Shown one piece after another: positions 1-12,538 of a stretch of DNA of 64,000 nt. Each line of letters starts with the position of its first letter. The stretch's first letter is position 1. The translations under genes and the position numbers were made by a program. This stretch comes from Trema orientale (lineage: Eukaryota > Streptophyta > Magnoliopsida > Rosales > Cannabaceae), in assembly GCA_002914845.1 (NCBI GenBank), contig JXTC01000027.1:105163-169162 (forward strand). The letters run 5' to 3'. The notes beneath the pieces are model-generated. The model was given only the letters and a program-made list of their open reading frames with translations, had not been told where the DNA came from and ran no database searches.

Positions 1-1719
1 AATCATGGACTCAGGTATACTCAATGAATCCCTTCCTATCAGTTTTACATGAATGTTCTAGGGTTTGTGTTTGGTTTTGCAATCCCTTATATTCAAGTCT
101 AACATGTCACTCAGTGTTGCTAAGAGTAAGAATATGCGAAAGAGGATGTCAAGTTTTCACCTAATTAGGCACTAACTCTACATTGGGTACTAGGCTAGTG
201 GAAATAAGTCTTCACATTCAAGGCCCTTAAGAGGCCTCTAACACTCAAACTTATGTCCACAAAAGCATATAGGCAAACTTTATTGGTAGGCTATACATTG
301 GGTGGTTAGTACAATATTTTTTTTGATTCATCACTATCTTACTATCTTTTTACGATGACAATACGATATAGCTCATTCCTAACATGTGTGATACAGATTA
401 GTATGTACAATGAGATCCATCTGTACTGTCCTTTTTTTTTTTTTCTTTAGAAGTCCCATTTGTACTGTCTTCATCTTACTATTTAATCTAATAATTTCCC
501 AACTTATTTTTTTTCAAGAAGGAAAAATATTTTCATTAATAATAGAAAAATAATACAATACCTATTAAAGGGTATTCAGTTGCAAACTAGACTTGCATAA
601 TAAATAAATTAAAATCAAAGGATGAATTTTATACAACAAGATCCTCGTGAAATCAACTTAAAATAAGGGGACTCTTATGTATTATCACTTTGATAAACTT
701 CAATATAGTTCTCCACGTGTATTGGCACATAATGACCTTCTACTTAAAATCTGTTATTCGTGTCTCTCGCTTCGAATCTAAAATAATTGGAAGACAACTA
801 TCATATGCAAACTATCCAAATTTGAGTCATTAATGATACAGATATGAATGATTATCACGCTAAAATGATCAAAAATATAATATCCACCTAAAACCACCAT
901 AGATCTAGATCTAGGTAGACTAAAATGATAAAAAAAATAAAATAAAATAAAAAACTCACAACTACCACAGATCAAGATCTGAGTGGACTAAACACTCAGA
1001 TCTAGATTTTACCTTCACGAATAAAAAGATTATTCAAAGATACAAAGGAAAAAAAAAAATTGAAACTCCCCACTGGAGGAAAAAATCCAAAAGTTCTCCC
1101 TCTCTAGTGGGTTAGAATAAGAAGAAAAAGACTCTACCAGTCAAAAGAAGAAAAGAGAGGAAAAGAAAAAAAGAGAGGAGAGAAAATGCCTTTGTTATAT
1201 AATTATGGTGGGATTTCATAAATAACTTTTGAGTTTTAGTTTGTTGCAAAAATAATATTGTTTATTTATGATAAATTACAATCTGAGTCATATAATTTAA
1301 AGTTTCTTTCAAATTTCTCATAATCAACGCTACACATTAAAATTACTCAATAGAAATACAAACTTACCACTCATAAATATTGAAAAACCAAATAAAATAA
1401 AATAAACCTAAAGAACGAGATATGACAAAACATGATAAATAATAATTTATAAAATGTTTTCTTAAATAAATAAGAAAAATGTTATCCTCATTTATCCAAT
1501 TTTTTGGTTTTATATATATATAGGACTAACTCTAATAGGTATAATTTTTTTTCCACATTCGATTTTGATCTAATGACTATCATTTAATGGGTTTTTGGCC
1601 AAAAAAAGTCGTTGCTATCATTAATTTGTTTTATACATAACTCATAAGCCATGTAAAATCCAATTTATTTGTCCATAATGATTTTATAGAAATCAATTTT
1701 GAGTTTGTGCCTGTCCCTC
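1..1719. other. Gene-free AT-rich intergenic sequence
   Basis: No reading frame with recognisable protein similarity and no splice-linked exons were seen on either strand. The stretch holds A- and T-homopolymers and a purine-rich patch near 1130-1190. I see no RNA gene or clear mobile element in it. Confidence 0.6.
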
Positions 1720-2345
1720 TTAGAGGTGGCAAAATAGTGTCAGCCTACCCAAAACGGGCTTGAGTGCACTACCGAGCCAGTTCAACTCAACCCGAAAATT
1801 TAAAAGGGGAGTTGAGCCCAGCTCGTGGGCCCAATGGGCTCTTAGGCGGGACGGACTGTATCCGAAACGGGCCAAGGCGAGCCAACCCATTCTCGGCCCA
1901 CTTAAAAAAAATAAAAATAAGATTATTGTATGTATAATTAATTAAAAATATTAGAAATTTAAAAATAAAATTTATATAATAAATAAATAATATGTTATGA
2001 TTTTTTTTCCTATTGATAAAAAATTTAAAAATAATTAAATAAGTTATAAGTGTATAAGCTGAATAATTGATAAAGAAAAAAATTTAAAACAAAAACCTTA
2101 AGAAAATTATTTAGAATTATATTGAAATTTGAAAGTGTGAAAAAAAAAGTAAGAGAATGTTTGTTTATAGGTATAGGAAATATTTTTTTTTAAATTTATT
2201 TTAAGCATTTAAAAAAACTCATTTTTGGCTGGCCAGCCCATGCGGACTAGATATATGAGCTCAACCCGGGCCATTCCCTTACGGGCCAGACCGCGAGCCA
2301 TATTGCAGGATCGTAGGTCGACCCATTTGGCCCGACTTATTTTCT
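1720..2345. mobile_element. Degenerate GC-ended MITE, probably hAT-like
   Basis: Two GC-rich ends flank an AT-rich core. The left end (about 1720-1905) starts TAGAGGTGGCAAAATAG. The right end (about 2225-2340), read in reverse complement, starts TAAGTCGGGCCAAATGGG. These are imperfect inverted repeats of the kind found on plant hAT-type non-autonomous elements. I could not find a matching 8-bp target duplication, so the borders are approximate and the family call is an inference. Confidence 0.4.
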
Positions 2346-3734
2346 GCTATGTATATATGTTTAATTGAGTTTTCTAGCGTTTATATGAAAGATAGACTGG
2401 AATATTCATTCACTAGTTATGCCGGGGAGAATTTGAAACAAAAAAAAAATTTAAAAAAAAATCTAAATTCTCAGTTTGAATGTTAATTTCCCAAAATTTA
2501 GAATTTTTTGCACAAAAAAAGTAAAACTTTATAATTTGTGTAATTTTCCCGAAAATCATAATTGACACGTCCTGGTATTCATAAGTAGCAAGTAACGGTC
2601 AATTCAAAAGTCACATTTTCTTTCATATCAAAATCCTGTGGGGTAGAAATTGTAGAGAAACACACGACGTAATTAATAAGTTTCTACTTTAACAATTACG
2701 CTTTAAGATTTATTTTGTGGAATTCACCAAAAAAAAAAGAAAAAAAAAAAAGAAAAGCTTTTGTTTCACTCATTTCAGTCTATTCAAATAGAAAATCCAT
2801 TTAAATGAGTGTTTGATTCAATAATTTCAGTTTTTCCATTCAAATGATCTTTTAGAATGAGTGTTTATTTCAACAACTCAATTTTTCCATTCAAATAGTC
2901 CATTAGTCACGTCAACCATGGGAGTGAAATTTTTTGTGTCTTAGAATGAGAATAGAGCCTAAGAAATTTTTTTGAATAATCTGTTCTAATGTCTCATATT
3001 CTAATTACAACACATTCTATTTTATTTCACTTCAAATATATTATATTCTAAATATAGTTTATTCCACAATTTTTATTTAAATACAGTCATTTGTGAATCA
3101 GATAGGGCCTTGGTCTTTTTCAGGAGTGGTTGATAACGTGCTAGATAAATTAAATGTCAGTACTGAGCCAAGCTGTCTCTGAAATTTTTATTTGTCCATT
3201 TCTTATTTGCATGCCCCTCCGTATCTTTTCCAACCAATTGTTAGCGCAATAATACGGATTTTTTCATTATACCTAGCTGTAGTCCATATTTAATTTCTAG
3301 TTTACACTTTACTTGTTTCTTCCTTTCTTTGTCCGACTTTTTCCTTGTTTTCGTAAATTTTATCTGAAAAATTTTACCAATTACGTTGAGGCTAAGAAAA
3401 TATTGCTTTACTCGATAGCTAATTATGAATTTCAGAAGATCCTGTCCCCTTTTTTTCTTTGGTACTAATCAAATATAGTTCTATGAATGTAGCACAATAC
3501 ACGTGCCAATCAGCCGGCATGTTCTTAATAATATGATTAATTACACGTACTCTTGAAGTCCAGCTGTGGGTTTCAGTACGCAGTTACATTGAATACTCTG
3601 AATTATTGCATAGTATGTATATAACTCAAACCTTTCAGTACTCAAAACTGAAACAATAATTACAAAAAATGCTACAATCATCATATCATGAAGGCACTAG
3701 TAACTAATTAAACATATGTATATATATATCATTA
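2346..3734. other. Intergenic sequence without recognisable gene
   Basis: AT-rich sequence with no supported coding exon. 2760-3110 repeats ATTCAAAT/ATTTGAAT-type words and may be an old small transposon, but no terminal structure could be fixed. Confidence 0.5.
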
Positions 3735-3940
3735 GATTTTTTTTTTTATTTTGACCAATTAAAATTTATTATGTACATTTTTTATAATAAAAAATAAGAA
3801 AAAAAAATAATATTAATAATGTACATCTTTCTATACCCATCATTGTAACCGTTGGATCACCGTTAAATGATAATCCAACGGCTAAAATAAACATACCTCT
3901 ATACATAGGTAAAAAAAATACATATTACATTGGGAACCAT
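3735..3940 (+). repeat. MITE with GTTGGATCA hairpin, copy 1
   Basis: Shares with 25450-25693 and 49608-49835 a conserved order: CAATTAAAATTTA, a TAATAATGTACATC-type stretch, then a hairpin of CGTTGGATCA facing TAATCCAACGG, then ACATAGGTAAAAAAAATAC and a terminal TTGGGAACCAT. The right end is clear; the left end fades into T-rich sequence. It is a non-autonomous element with no coding capacity. Confidence 0.7.
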
Positions 3941-4472
3941 ATATATATATAGCAATGCAATTTGGTCCATCAAATATTGTCTAAATTATAATTTATTGTT
4001 AAATTTCTGATGAAAAAAACACGTAAAGAGTACATGGTAGCATCTAAAGGTATATTTGAAGGATAATTTAAGAATATTAAGTGTAAAAATAAAGAATCAT
4101 AGAAATTTTTTTTAAATTTACAACTCCAATTACCTTAAAAAAATTACAAAAAATAGATATTTTCTTCTTGCCAAATCCTTTTGTTTAGTTTAATTTTCCT
4201 TAAATATACTTTCAAATATTACAAAGTAAAAATTTTAACAGCATATTGATATAGATAATTCAAAAACTAAATTGCTCTAAATTAAAAAAAATTCAGGAGG
4301 CTCAAAGCTCAAATGCTACAATCAGAACTTTGAGAACCAAATTGCTACAAATTAGGCAGTTCAAGGACTATTTGTGCCATAAACCATTAAATATATATAT
4401 ATATATATACACAGATCCCATAAACAAATTTTAGGATAAGCTAAGTCTCTGGTTTTGCTAGCTATCAGCCTC

Positions 4473-4562
4473 ATAAAATAATGATTCTTATTAAATTAAT
4501 CCTTATTGAAAAGCTTTATAAAATAATGATTCTTATTAAATTAATCCTTATTGAAAAGCTTT
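4473..4562. repeat. Exact 45-bp tandem duplication
   Basis: The unit 4473-4517, beginning ATAAAATAATGATTC, is repeated without change at 4518-4562. It lies in gene-free sequence (3941-4890) that otherwise shows nothing recognisable apart from a (TA)n run near 4390-4410. Confidence 0.9.
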
Positions 4563-4884
4563 AACGATATATTTTTTCTAGTATATATGTAAAATATCCA
4601 TAATGTCTACAAACATCTATGAATATAAAAGAAATTTGTGAAAATATCCACAAAATATTGAAAAAATCTAAGAATCATTTTTGTGAAATATTCAAATTTT
4701 TGTAGATCATTTTATAACGTTCTTTTTTTTAAGGAGTTTCTTACATTATTTTTAAAATATAACAAATGCAAATGATATTATTTAAATTAGACCTAAGAAA
4801 TAATATTTTTTTTCTTTTTTTTATAAGATGATCGCTGGGTAGCATTCTGCTCGATTAGACGAATGTAATTCTAACTGTATTGGT

Positions 4885-5275
4885 GGTGTTTGGTTCATGG
4901 AATATAATTAAAATAGTAATGGGAATGGTAATAGAATAGAATTGAAAAAAAAAATATGAATGATAATACATTATTTGGTTAAATTTGGAATTAATAGTGG
5001 AATGGAATGAAATATATTATGTATTGATAAAATTACCCTTACTTTTAAATATTTAAGTAGAGCAAAGAGGGAAAAACTAGTTTTACCAAAATCTGAAAGA
5101 AGTTGGAACTTTTATTCCGTTAGTAGAGAAGTTGAATAGCAATTATATCATTTAATGGAATTATAATTCTCATTCCCTTACCAACAAGATAAAATAAACA
5201 TTGGAATGTATTATTTGGTGGAATGTCCTATTGTATATGTCATTTAATTTCCATGTATTCTATTACATTCACAGA
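4885..5275. mobile_element. Small TIR element with GTGTTTGGTTCATGG end
   Basis: The left end reads GTGTTTGGTTCATGGAAT, a word typical of plant PIF/Harbinger or related MITEs. The interior repeats GGAATG/CATTCC words on both sides (about 4920-5000 and 5160-5275), as expected for a degenerate inverted-repeat element. The right terminus is not clean, so class and end are inferred. Confidence 0.4.
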
Positions 5276-5284
5276 GCTATATAG

Positions 5285-5904
5285 GGGCGAGGGGACCAAG
5301 CCTCCACTGAATCAAAAAAATATTTGTATATATACAAATATATAATTCATTAAAAATAGAAAGAGAAAAAAAAAAGTAAAAAGAAATAACTTTTTAGTAG
5401 TCTTTTATACCCATCCCTACTCAAAGATTGTAAGCCAAATCAAATGGGTGCAAATTCAAATGGACCATCTTTAACTTAAAGCTCAATTTCAACCTAGAAG
5501 GTTTTCTTATTCTTTTTTTAAGTGCAACTTATCAGAATTTTTTTTTTTTAAGGAACTTATTAGAATTTTAAATTGGCTAAAAAGAAAAAAAAATAAAACA
5601 AAATTTTAACTATTCTCTTCCTCAGGAAAAGGGAAAAATTCTTCAACTTCTCCTTTATTCTTCTTCCCTGCTAAATACGCTCAAGTCTCAACTCTCTAAC
5701 TAGGCTAGAAAATTTTGAAGTTCGTATGTTTTCTACGAATATTTATATCAATTTTCATATTTGGGATCATAATAATAGTTTACAAAATGAGTTTGAAAGA
5801 GATATAGAGATTTTTCTTCCACAGAGCTCCTGTTTGATGATCAACTTAAAATTTACAATCTCAATATATTGAAGATTATTGATATTCTTACTACAAAAAC
5901 TGGT
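5285..5904. other. Intergenic sequence, no gene seen
   Basis: AT-rich flank left of the LINE 3' end. No supported exon or element on either strand. Confidence 0.5.
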
Positions 5905-6359
5905 TTTTTTTTTGTTTTTTTTGTTTTTTTTTTTTTTTTTGAAACCGGAAAACCGAGATAGATTAATAATCAATGGAGAAATCATCCATAACAGCAGTAG
6001 AGATACATAACGGTATCTCATTCACCCAAACACATAGAAAAGAAACAGAAAGATCAAAGCGGGCTAAGTAATGAGCTGCCATATTACCCGAGCGAGGGAT
6101 GAATTTGCAGCTGACATTTTCTAGTTGAGATAACAGGAAATAGATGTCTTCAATAACAGGGCTTTCCATTGCAAGAGGACTCCGACTTTCAATTATCGAG
6201 ATAACATTCTCGGCATCCATTTCCATCTCAGTCACAGAGAGGTGGTTAGCTAAAGCGAAAAGGAGACCTTCTCGAGCAACCATGCATTCAGCCAAAAAAG
6301 AATTAAAAGCACCATTGATACGTTTTCCTAGAGCTCCTTTGACGGAGCCCAGATAATCC

Positions 6360-7674
6360 TGTTGGAAAATGGAAGAAATGGGTTTAGTTATTGGGCTTGT
6401 CTTAGGCTTGGAAGCCCATGTATTTTGTAAAGTCCAAATTTGTGTTAAAGAACCCATTTTCATGACCCATTTTGAAGCTAAAAATTAAGTGGGACCCACA
6501 TCTTATTGATGAAAGGTCTTGGTGAATTCTTGTTCTCCTCCGCGAGTACATCGATTTCGTATATTCATACACTCAAAATGATGTACGGATGAATGAGAAA
6601 TTGTTGCTCAAAAGTGCACCATTGAAATGGAAAAAGAAAGGAAAAAAAAAAGTGAGTGTCCCACATTGGTGGGAAATGCTTGGTTCAAGTGGTTTATAAA
6701 GAACCATGTTTTGTGATGGGAGAAAGAATAACTACCACAGATGCTCTATCAGGCGCGCGCAGGGCGGGTGCAAATCTTCGGGCTTGGGCCTGAATTTGCA
6801 TGGGCTCGTGTGTGCCCGCACCTGCGGACACGAATGCCAGGCCGAAACGTGGACCATAGTAAGCCCAACCTTTTGTTGCGGCTCAGTACAATTTTTTTCT
6901 TTCTTTTTGGACGGTTTTGCTTCATCAAATGATGTAACATATGTGATTAATGCCCGAAACTGCCAGAATCAATTTGGAAAACGTTTTAAATCTTTTGTTA
7001 AAAGTTTTGGACGTTAGTTAAACGTTTTTGGACATTTTGATTGTGGCTGGCATGTGTAACAGCCATGTTAACATGAATAACAGCTATGCTAAAAGCTGAA
7101 AAACGTTTTGGGTTTAATGGACAGGTTTCAGATTTTGCTTATAAGTCCTTCCTTGGAGACTATAAAAGGAGACCTCCTCCTCCTCATTCCACGTACCAAA
7201 ACCGAGAAGCATCTCTCTAGTTTTTCTCTCTAGCGCTCTCTCTCAATTTCTCTATTCTCAACTGTTCTTGAGTTCCTCTGAGTTTTCTACCTATAGTTCT
7301 TAGAGAATTTAGAAATTTCGTAGCTAGATCCTTTTAAAGTGTTAGAGTTCATAAAAAAAAAAAAAAAATCCAGTTCGTAGAGTGGAGGTATTGGTGTTTT
7401 GCTTGCCACTCTTAGTAGTTGTATCTTGGGAAACTGACGCTTGCAATTCCTCAAGCATTCTACCGGAGGGGGCGAATCAGTTTTAAGGACACTGTGTGGT
7501 ACACAGGCCTCGGCAGTTAACAGTATTTTTTTTTTTTTGTTTTACAGAATTTCTGAAGTGCAACTGGAATTCTAAAAAATTAGGAGCAAACTTTTGGTAA
7601 CTTTATTATAAAGTTTTGTTATATTCGCTTGTTACCTTTTGTAACCTTATATTGCATGTTAATTATTTCTTACA
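6360..7674 (+). mobile_element. Solo LTR, Copia-like, inserted in the LINE
   Basis: Begins TGTTGGAAAATGG and ends CTTACA, and is flanked by a perfect 5-bp target duplication AATCC (6355-6359 and 7675-7679). The host LINE's RNase H reading frame stops at one side and continues at the other, which confirms the borders. A promoter-like TATAAAAGGA lies at 7161-7170, followed by a pyrimidine-rich leader, as in plant Copia LTRs. No internal region or second LTR is present, so it is a solo LTR (1315 bp), presumably left by LTR-LTR recombination. The orientation is inferred from the TATA position. It is younger than the LINE it interrupts. Confidence 0.85.
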
Positions 7675-8702
7675 AATCCAGAATAAGAACTCTGATGGCG
7701 ATATAATCTCCTTGGGGCGTGATTGCTGCATCAACATTGATCTTCAAAATGTCTCGTTCCGGCGACTTCCAAGAGGCCGACTACAGCAGAGTCGAGTTCG
7801 GGGGTGATGTCGGGCCGTGTAACCGCTTATATTCGGTCAGCCAAAGCTCAGCTTCTTCCAGGATAACTTGAGGAGATTTTGTCGGGTTGCCATGAAGCAA
7901 AAGATTTCTATTGTACCACACCATCCAAGCAACGACACACCACATTTCGAGGTCAGTTTTTGAGAGTCCTTTGGGCAGAAAAAAACATGAAGTCATCGAT
8001 TTTGGATCATGTAAAATTGGGTCATAACTCCATGGAACACATTTTTATTCCAGCAATCACCAGAAACCGGGCAGGCCACCAGACCATGGAACACAGTCTC
8101 CATGCTGTCCTGATAGCGGGGGCAAACCACTGAGCAAGATATGCCACATTTTTTTTATGGTGATTAAACATAGCGGAAAGGACGTTTTGGATAGCTCTCC
8201 GGATCAACAGGCAGATCTTAATGGGGATTTTCAGGCCCTATAACAGATTCCACATTTTTGTTCAGCCAGAGGATTTGATGTTTCCGTTTCATTCTTAGCC
8301 AGCATGGATGTTTTGTAACCGGATTTCACACAATGTGAATATCAACCTCCCAGAAAACCTTTCTGACTTTTGATTCATTCCAAATACCAAGAAGAAGAAT
8401 GAGGTCCTTGACCAGTAAATTTTGAGCACTCGGATTGGAGCAAGTGATTGGTTTGAATTGATTGGGACGCGGTAGCCACTTGTCGGATAAGACTTTAACT
8501 TCTGTGCTCGATCCAATCCTCCAACGAAGGCCTAGCTCCAGAACTTCTCTCCCCTACAGTATGCTTTGCCAAATTGCGCTTGAACTAGGCTTTAAAGCAG
8601 CCTGTAAGAAATCAGCATCTTGAAAATACTTATCTTTAAGGATTCGGGAAGCCAGAGAACCAGATCCATTCACCAGGATCCAAGTTTGCTTTGCTAGCAT
8701 GG

Positions 8703-8782
8703 CCTAGTTAAAAACAACAAAGTCTTTGAATCCCACTCCACCCCTAGTTAAAAACAACAAAGTCTTTGAATCCCACTCCACC
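8703..8782. repeat. Exact 40-bp tandem duplication inside the LINE
   Basis: 8703-8742 and 8743-8782 are identical (unit begins CCTAGTTAAAAACAAC). The duplication adds 40 bases to the LINE body, so it shifts the reading frame there. Confidence 0.9.
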
Positions 8783-10720
8783 GGTCTTCTTACTAGTACA
8801 CAGCCGATCCCAACTCCACCAGTTAACTCTATTTGTCCGGAGAACTACCCCACCAGAAACGAGCAATTTGAGCTTGTATTTCTTGACAGAGGGTGGTGGG
8901 TAGGTTAAATAAACTCATTGTATATGTGGGGTTAACTTTCTTTTTATTTCTTCCCAAAAAGACTGGAAGGCCAAGATATTTGTCATGAGGGAGAGCCTCT
9001 CCCAACTCCAATGCATGTTGAATTGAGTGACTATTGTTTGTTTGGATATTTAGGCTGTCGACTTCTGGAAACTAATTAATTGCCCAGATGCCAATTCATA
9101 CTGCTTGAGAATCGCCTGAGTTTTAGTATTTTCTGAGAGAAGAGCTCGGCAGAATAAAAGGCTATTGTCAGCGAAGAAAAGGCGTGTTACGGGGGGTCCT
9201 CTCTGCGAACACCTAAATCCCATAAGGTCACCCTGGTCTTTAGCATTACGAATAAGTGCAGAGAGTCCTTCAGCACATAAAAGGAAGAGATAAGGAGAGA
9301 GAGGACACCCTTGATGTAATCCTCTTGTTGGTATCAGGTTTCCAGTCGGTCTTCCATCAATTTAAAAAGCAAACCGCAAAGTTGAAATGCAATCCATCGC
9401 TACAGAAATCCAAGAGTGCATGAACCTTATTTTCCACATTATACACTAAGAATTTCTATTCCACTCGATCGTAGGCTTTACTCGTATCGAGTTTCATAGC
9501 TGTCCATCCTAGTTTGCCTTCTGTTTTCTTTCTCAGAGAGTGCATCACCTCAAAAGCAGCAATAATGTTGTCAGTAATCTGGCGACCGGGAACAAACGCA
9601 CTCTGAGACTCATCAATGATTTGTGGTAAAATAGATTTCAAGCGATTCGCTAAAGTTTTAGTTATCACCTTGTAAATGATGTCACACAAGCTAATCGGGC
9701 AGTAGTCAGAAACCTGCTTAGGGGATTTGATTTTCGGAATAAGAACTACGACCGTCTTATTTAAACCAGCAACCGATTGTTTGTCTTCAAGGACCTCTAA
9801 GCAGACTCTCACCACCACAGAACCAACAATATCCTAGTACTTTTGGTAGAAGATTGCGTGAAAACTATCAGGTCTCAGAGCCTTTGTGCCACCCATACTA
9901 AACACCGATTTGGCAAATTTCGTCTGCCGAGTATGGCACTATGAGAAGTAGGTTCATATTGTGCATTACTCTTAGCTGGATTAGACTCGTGAAAGCATCA
10001 ATATTCTCCACAGTTGGAGATGAGTAATGGAAAATCTGACAGAAATATGTTTCTGTGATTCGAGTTATGTCTCTCGTGGTAGAACACAATTCACCTCCTG
10101 TATCTTTTAGACCGGTAATCGTGTTTTTGTTCCTGCGATGATTGGCTTTAGCTTAGAAGAAAGCTGTATTTTGATCACCCCCTTTCAACCATTCCTCTCT
10201 CGACCTTTGTGGCCAATACTCCTCTACAAGCCAAATCAGTCGGTCCCTCTCTCTTTTTCTAGGCTTCGAATATGCTCCCATGAAGCTGCATCTCGGGGAC
10301 CTCCATAAGCGGCCTCTAAATGATCACGGACTTTCCTCAAATTCCTTGAAATATTTCCATATTTTGACCCATTCCATTTTTTAAAAAGTAATTGCACAAT
10401 ATTCTCTAGTCTGCTTAGTAACACTGCTGTGGTAGAGTCTTCATTCGAAAAAGGCCAGGCTTATCGAATAACATCTGCACACTCGTTGTCTTTAGCCCAG
10501 AAAGGTTCAAATCTGAAGGGGCGAGGATGTGGCCTTCCTGCTGCCGCTTTCATCTTCTTGGTGGTCCAGAACTAGCTGAGTAGCTCGATGATCGGAACCC
10601 CAAAAATCTAAATAAAAAATTCTTGCAAAATGAAAATGGCTACTGCACGAAGAAGAACCAACAATAAATGGTTGATATAAAGGAAAAAAATTATCCAGTA
10701 GTACATTGGACCATATATGA

Positions 10721-11639
10721 CGTTTGAATTAATCTTACTAATTGTTGCTGCCGTGAATATGGTTTTTTCTTTTTTTCCCCTCTGAATTTAATAAGAAATT
10801 GGCTACACAATCGGACAATTGATGACTTGATGAATGATAATATACTTGTCTACATTGAGAAATACATATTCAGTAACCATGATAACAAAGTTATAATACA
10901 ACATTTTCAATGCATGAAAATCGGTCTGTACAATTGTGGTATTTTATAGTTATTAATTTTTAATTCTATTTTTGTTAGAGTTTGAGCCTCCACTGACTGA
11001 AATTCATAGCTCCGTCTATCATGTTTTTGGACCTCGTAAATAATAAGTAAATAAACTACTATTGATATTTTGATCAATTTGTTAGTATGATAATTTTTTT
11101 TAGACATAATTTTCTATTTTATATTATATGCACTAAGACAGAATTCTTGTTATACAATATAATGCATAATCGTGACGATTTTCTTATGCACCATATAATG
11201 AATAAAGTCAAAATTCTCATATTCGAGCCAACATATAATATTTATGTTATGAAACTATAGCTCAAATTAAGTAATGTTAATAGTTCACATTTTATAAAGT
11301 TTGTTTAAATTAGTGATGTTAATAGTTTTTGTCCTTTTATACAGTTTTATTCTAAAATTTCGAGTATTTTTCAAAGTATCTATTTTTTTTTCTTTCAATA
11401 TTTCTGTTGATATTACCCATAAATCAAAAAATCAAAACTCTGCCGACATGATATTCTCATTCTTGAGCATTACATACTAATTTGTAGAAAGTGTGAAACC
11501 CACTGCCACCACAAATTTATATTGCATTCTAGCTTTTTTATTATATTATGTGAATTTAGCGAGTCTTCTTTCTTCGAAACCAATATAGGTGTTCAGCCAA
11601 AAAAAAAATGAAAAATCAATATAGGTGAACATTTATTGG
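10721..11639. other. Intergenic sequence, no gene seen
   Basis: AT-rich sequence between the LINE and the next small element. No coherent exon on either strand. Confidence 0.5.
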
Positions 11640-12029
11640 TAGGAATGGCAACGGGTGGATCGGAGACAGTTTTTTAATTACCGTCCCCATCTTCGAAGGC
11701 CAATCGTAATTCCATACTTGCTATATTAATCATTCTTTTAGACGCGAAGATGGTGCAGGGAATTATCAACGGATAATGGATAAAACTATGGTTACTCATT
11801 ATCCATTGATACTGACAAAATAAAAAAAATAAAAAAATAAAAAAAGATAAAAATACTAAATGTTTTATAATTAACAAAAATTAAACACAACAATATATTA
11901 AATAATTTTTAAACTCTAAAATTCAAATATATATAAGTATAACTCTCTAAAATCATTATTTTACCAAAGATATATGAATATAAGTAGTGTAAAATTAAAT
12001 AAATAAGTATATATAATGATTTTTTTATG

Positions 12030-12060
<31 letters not shown>

Positions 12061-12232
12061 CGGGGTGAATACAGTGCAAATTATACTAATACCATCTCCA
12101 CATCATACCCGCATATTACTGGTGCAGTTATTCTCTACCCCGGTCATTTTCCTTACTTGAGCGGTTTTTTCCTTTCTATTCAGATCTGATAACTATGGAT
12201 ACCTATAATCGTGAGTTATATTGCTATTCCTA
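11640..12232. mobile_element. hAT-like MITE
   Basis: The left end TAGGAATGGCAACGGGTGG and the right end (reverse complement TAGGAATAGCAATATAACTC) form imperfect inverted repeats. The flanks TTTATTGG (11632-11639) and CTTATAGG (12233-12240) are a plausible degenerate 8-bp target duplication (6 of 8). The core is AT-rich with a (TA)n run near 12036-12060. No transposase remains. Confidence 0.6.
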
Positions 12233-12262
12233 CTTATAGGCTCACAACCTGATTATTATAAA

Positions 12263-12529
12263 GGGAAAATGACATGGATAGGAGTAATTTGGGCTTAAAT
12301 GACCTCTTTTTTGAATTTTTTTAAAATGATATTTTTTTAGGAATATCGAAAACTTTTTGACGTGTAGTCAAAGGGATTTTATTATGAAAAATTCTTAAAA
12401 ATCTCATAAATAAATAATGGTCAAAATCTTTGACTATAGGCACTGTTAAAAATGATATTTTTAAAAAAAAAATGTCACTTTGGAGTTTGGCTAAATTAGT
12501 CCTACTCATGTCCTTTCGGACCTTTCCCC
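12263..12529. mobile_element. Mutator-like MITE, family shared with 57305
   Basis: Long inverted repeats: left GGGAAAATGACATGGATAGG, right in reverse complement GGGGAAAGGTCC...GACATGAGTAGGACTAA. Both arms continue with a TAATTTGGGC/TAATTTAGCC word and run into ATGATATTTTT. Flanks TATTATAAA (12254-12262) and TATAATGAA (12530-12538) match at 7 of 9 positions, consistent with an old 9-bp target duplication. It is non-coding. Confidence 0.65.
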
Positions 12530-12538
12530 TATAATGAA

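Larger units (their letters stand above)
5905..10720 (-). mobile_element. 5'-truncated, decayed L1-type LINE
   Basis: A plant non-LTR retrotransposon read on the minus strand. It starts inside the endonuclease: the C-terminal DFWGSDHRA motif is at about 10585-10610. Then follow the linker (RPFRFEPFWAKDNEC near 10500; 10424-10090), reverse transcriptase (9818-8830, with IPKIKSPKQVSDYCPISLC and SAFVPGRQITDNI), a CPRY...HGLVACP zinc-knuckle-like segment (about 8130-8080), and an RNase H domain. The RNase H starts KINVDAAI near 7750 and resumes at 6355-5963 beyond an inserted LTR. A poly-A tail (poly-T on + strand, 5907-5940) ends it. Reading frames are split by stops and frame changes, and the RT motif FADD reads FADN (9164-9175), so it is dead. 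Without the insertion it is about 3.4-3.5 kb. The 5' end is uncertain by about 100 bases. A shared TCTTACTA near 5889 and 10734 may be the remnant target duplication. Confidence 0.88.

Noticed and set aside
1720-2345. Possible coding frame (61 codons at 1760)
   Set aside because: It covers the GC-rich end of a degenerate transposon and has no protein similarity.
6706-7017. 103-codon frame rich in Cys/His
   Set aside because: It lies within the non-coding solo LTR and overlaps its GC-rich part; no homology seen.
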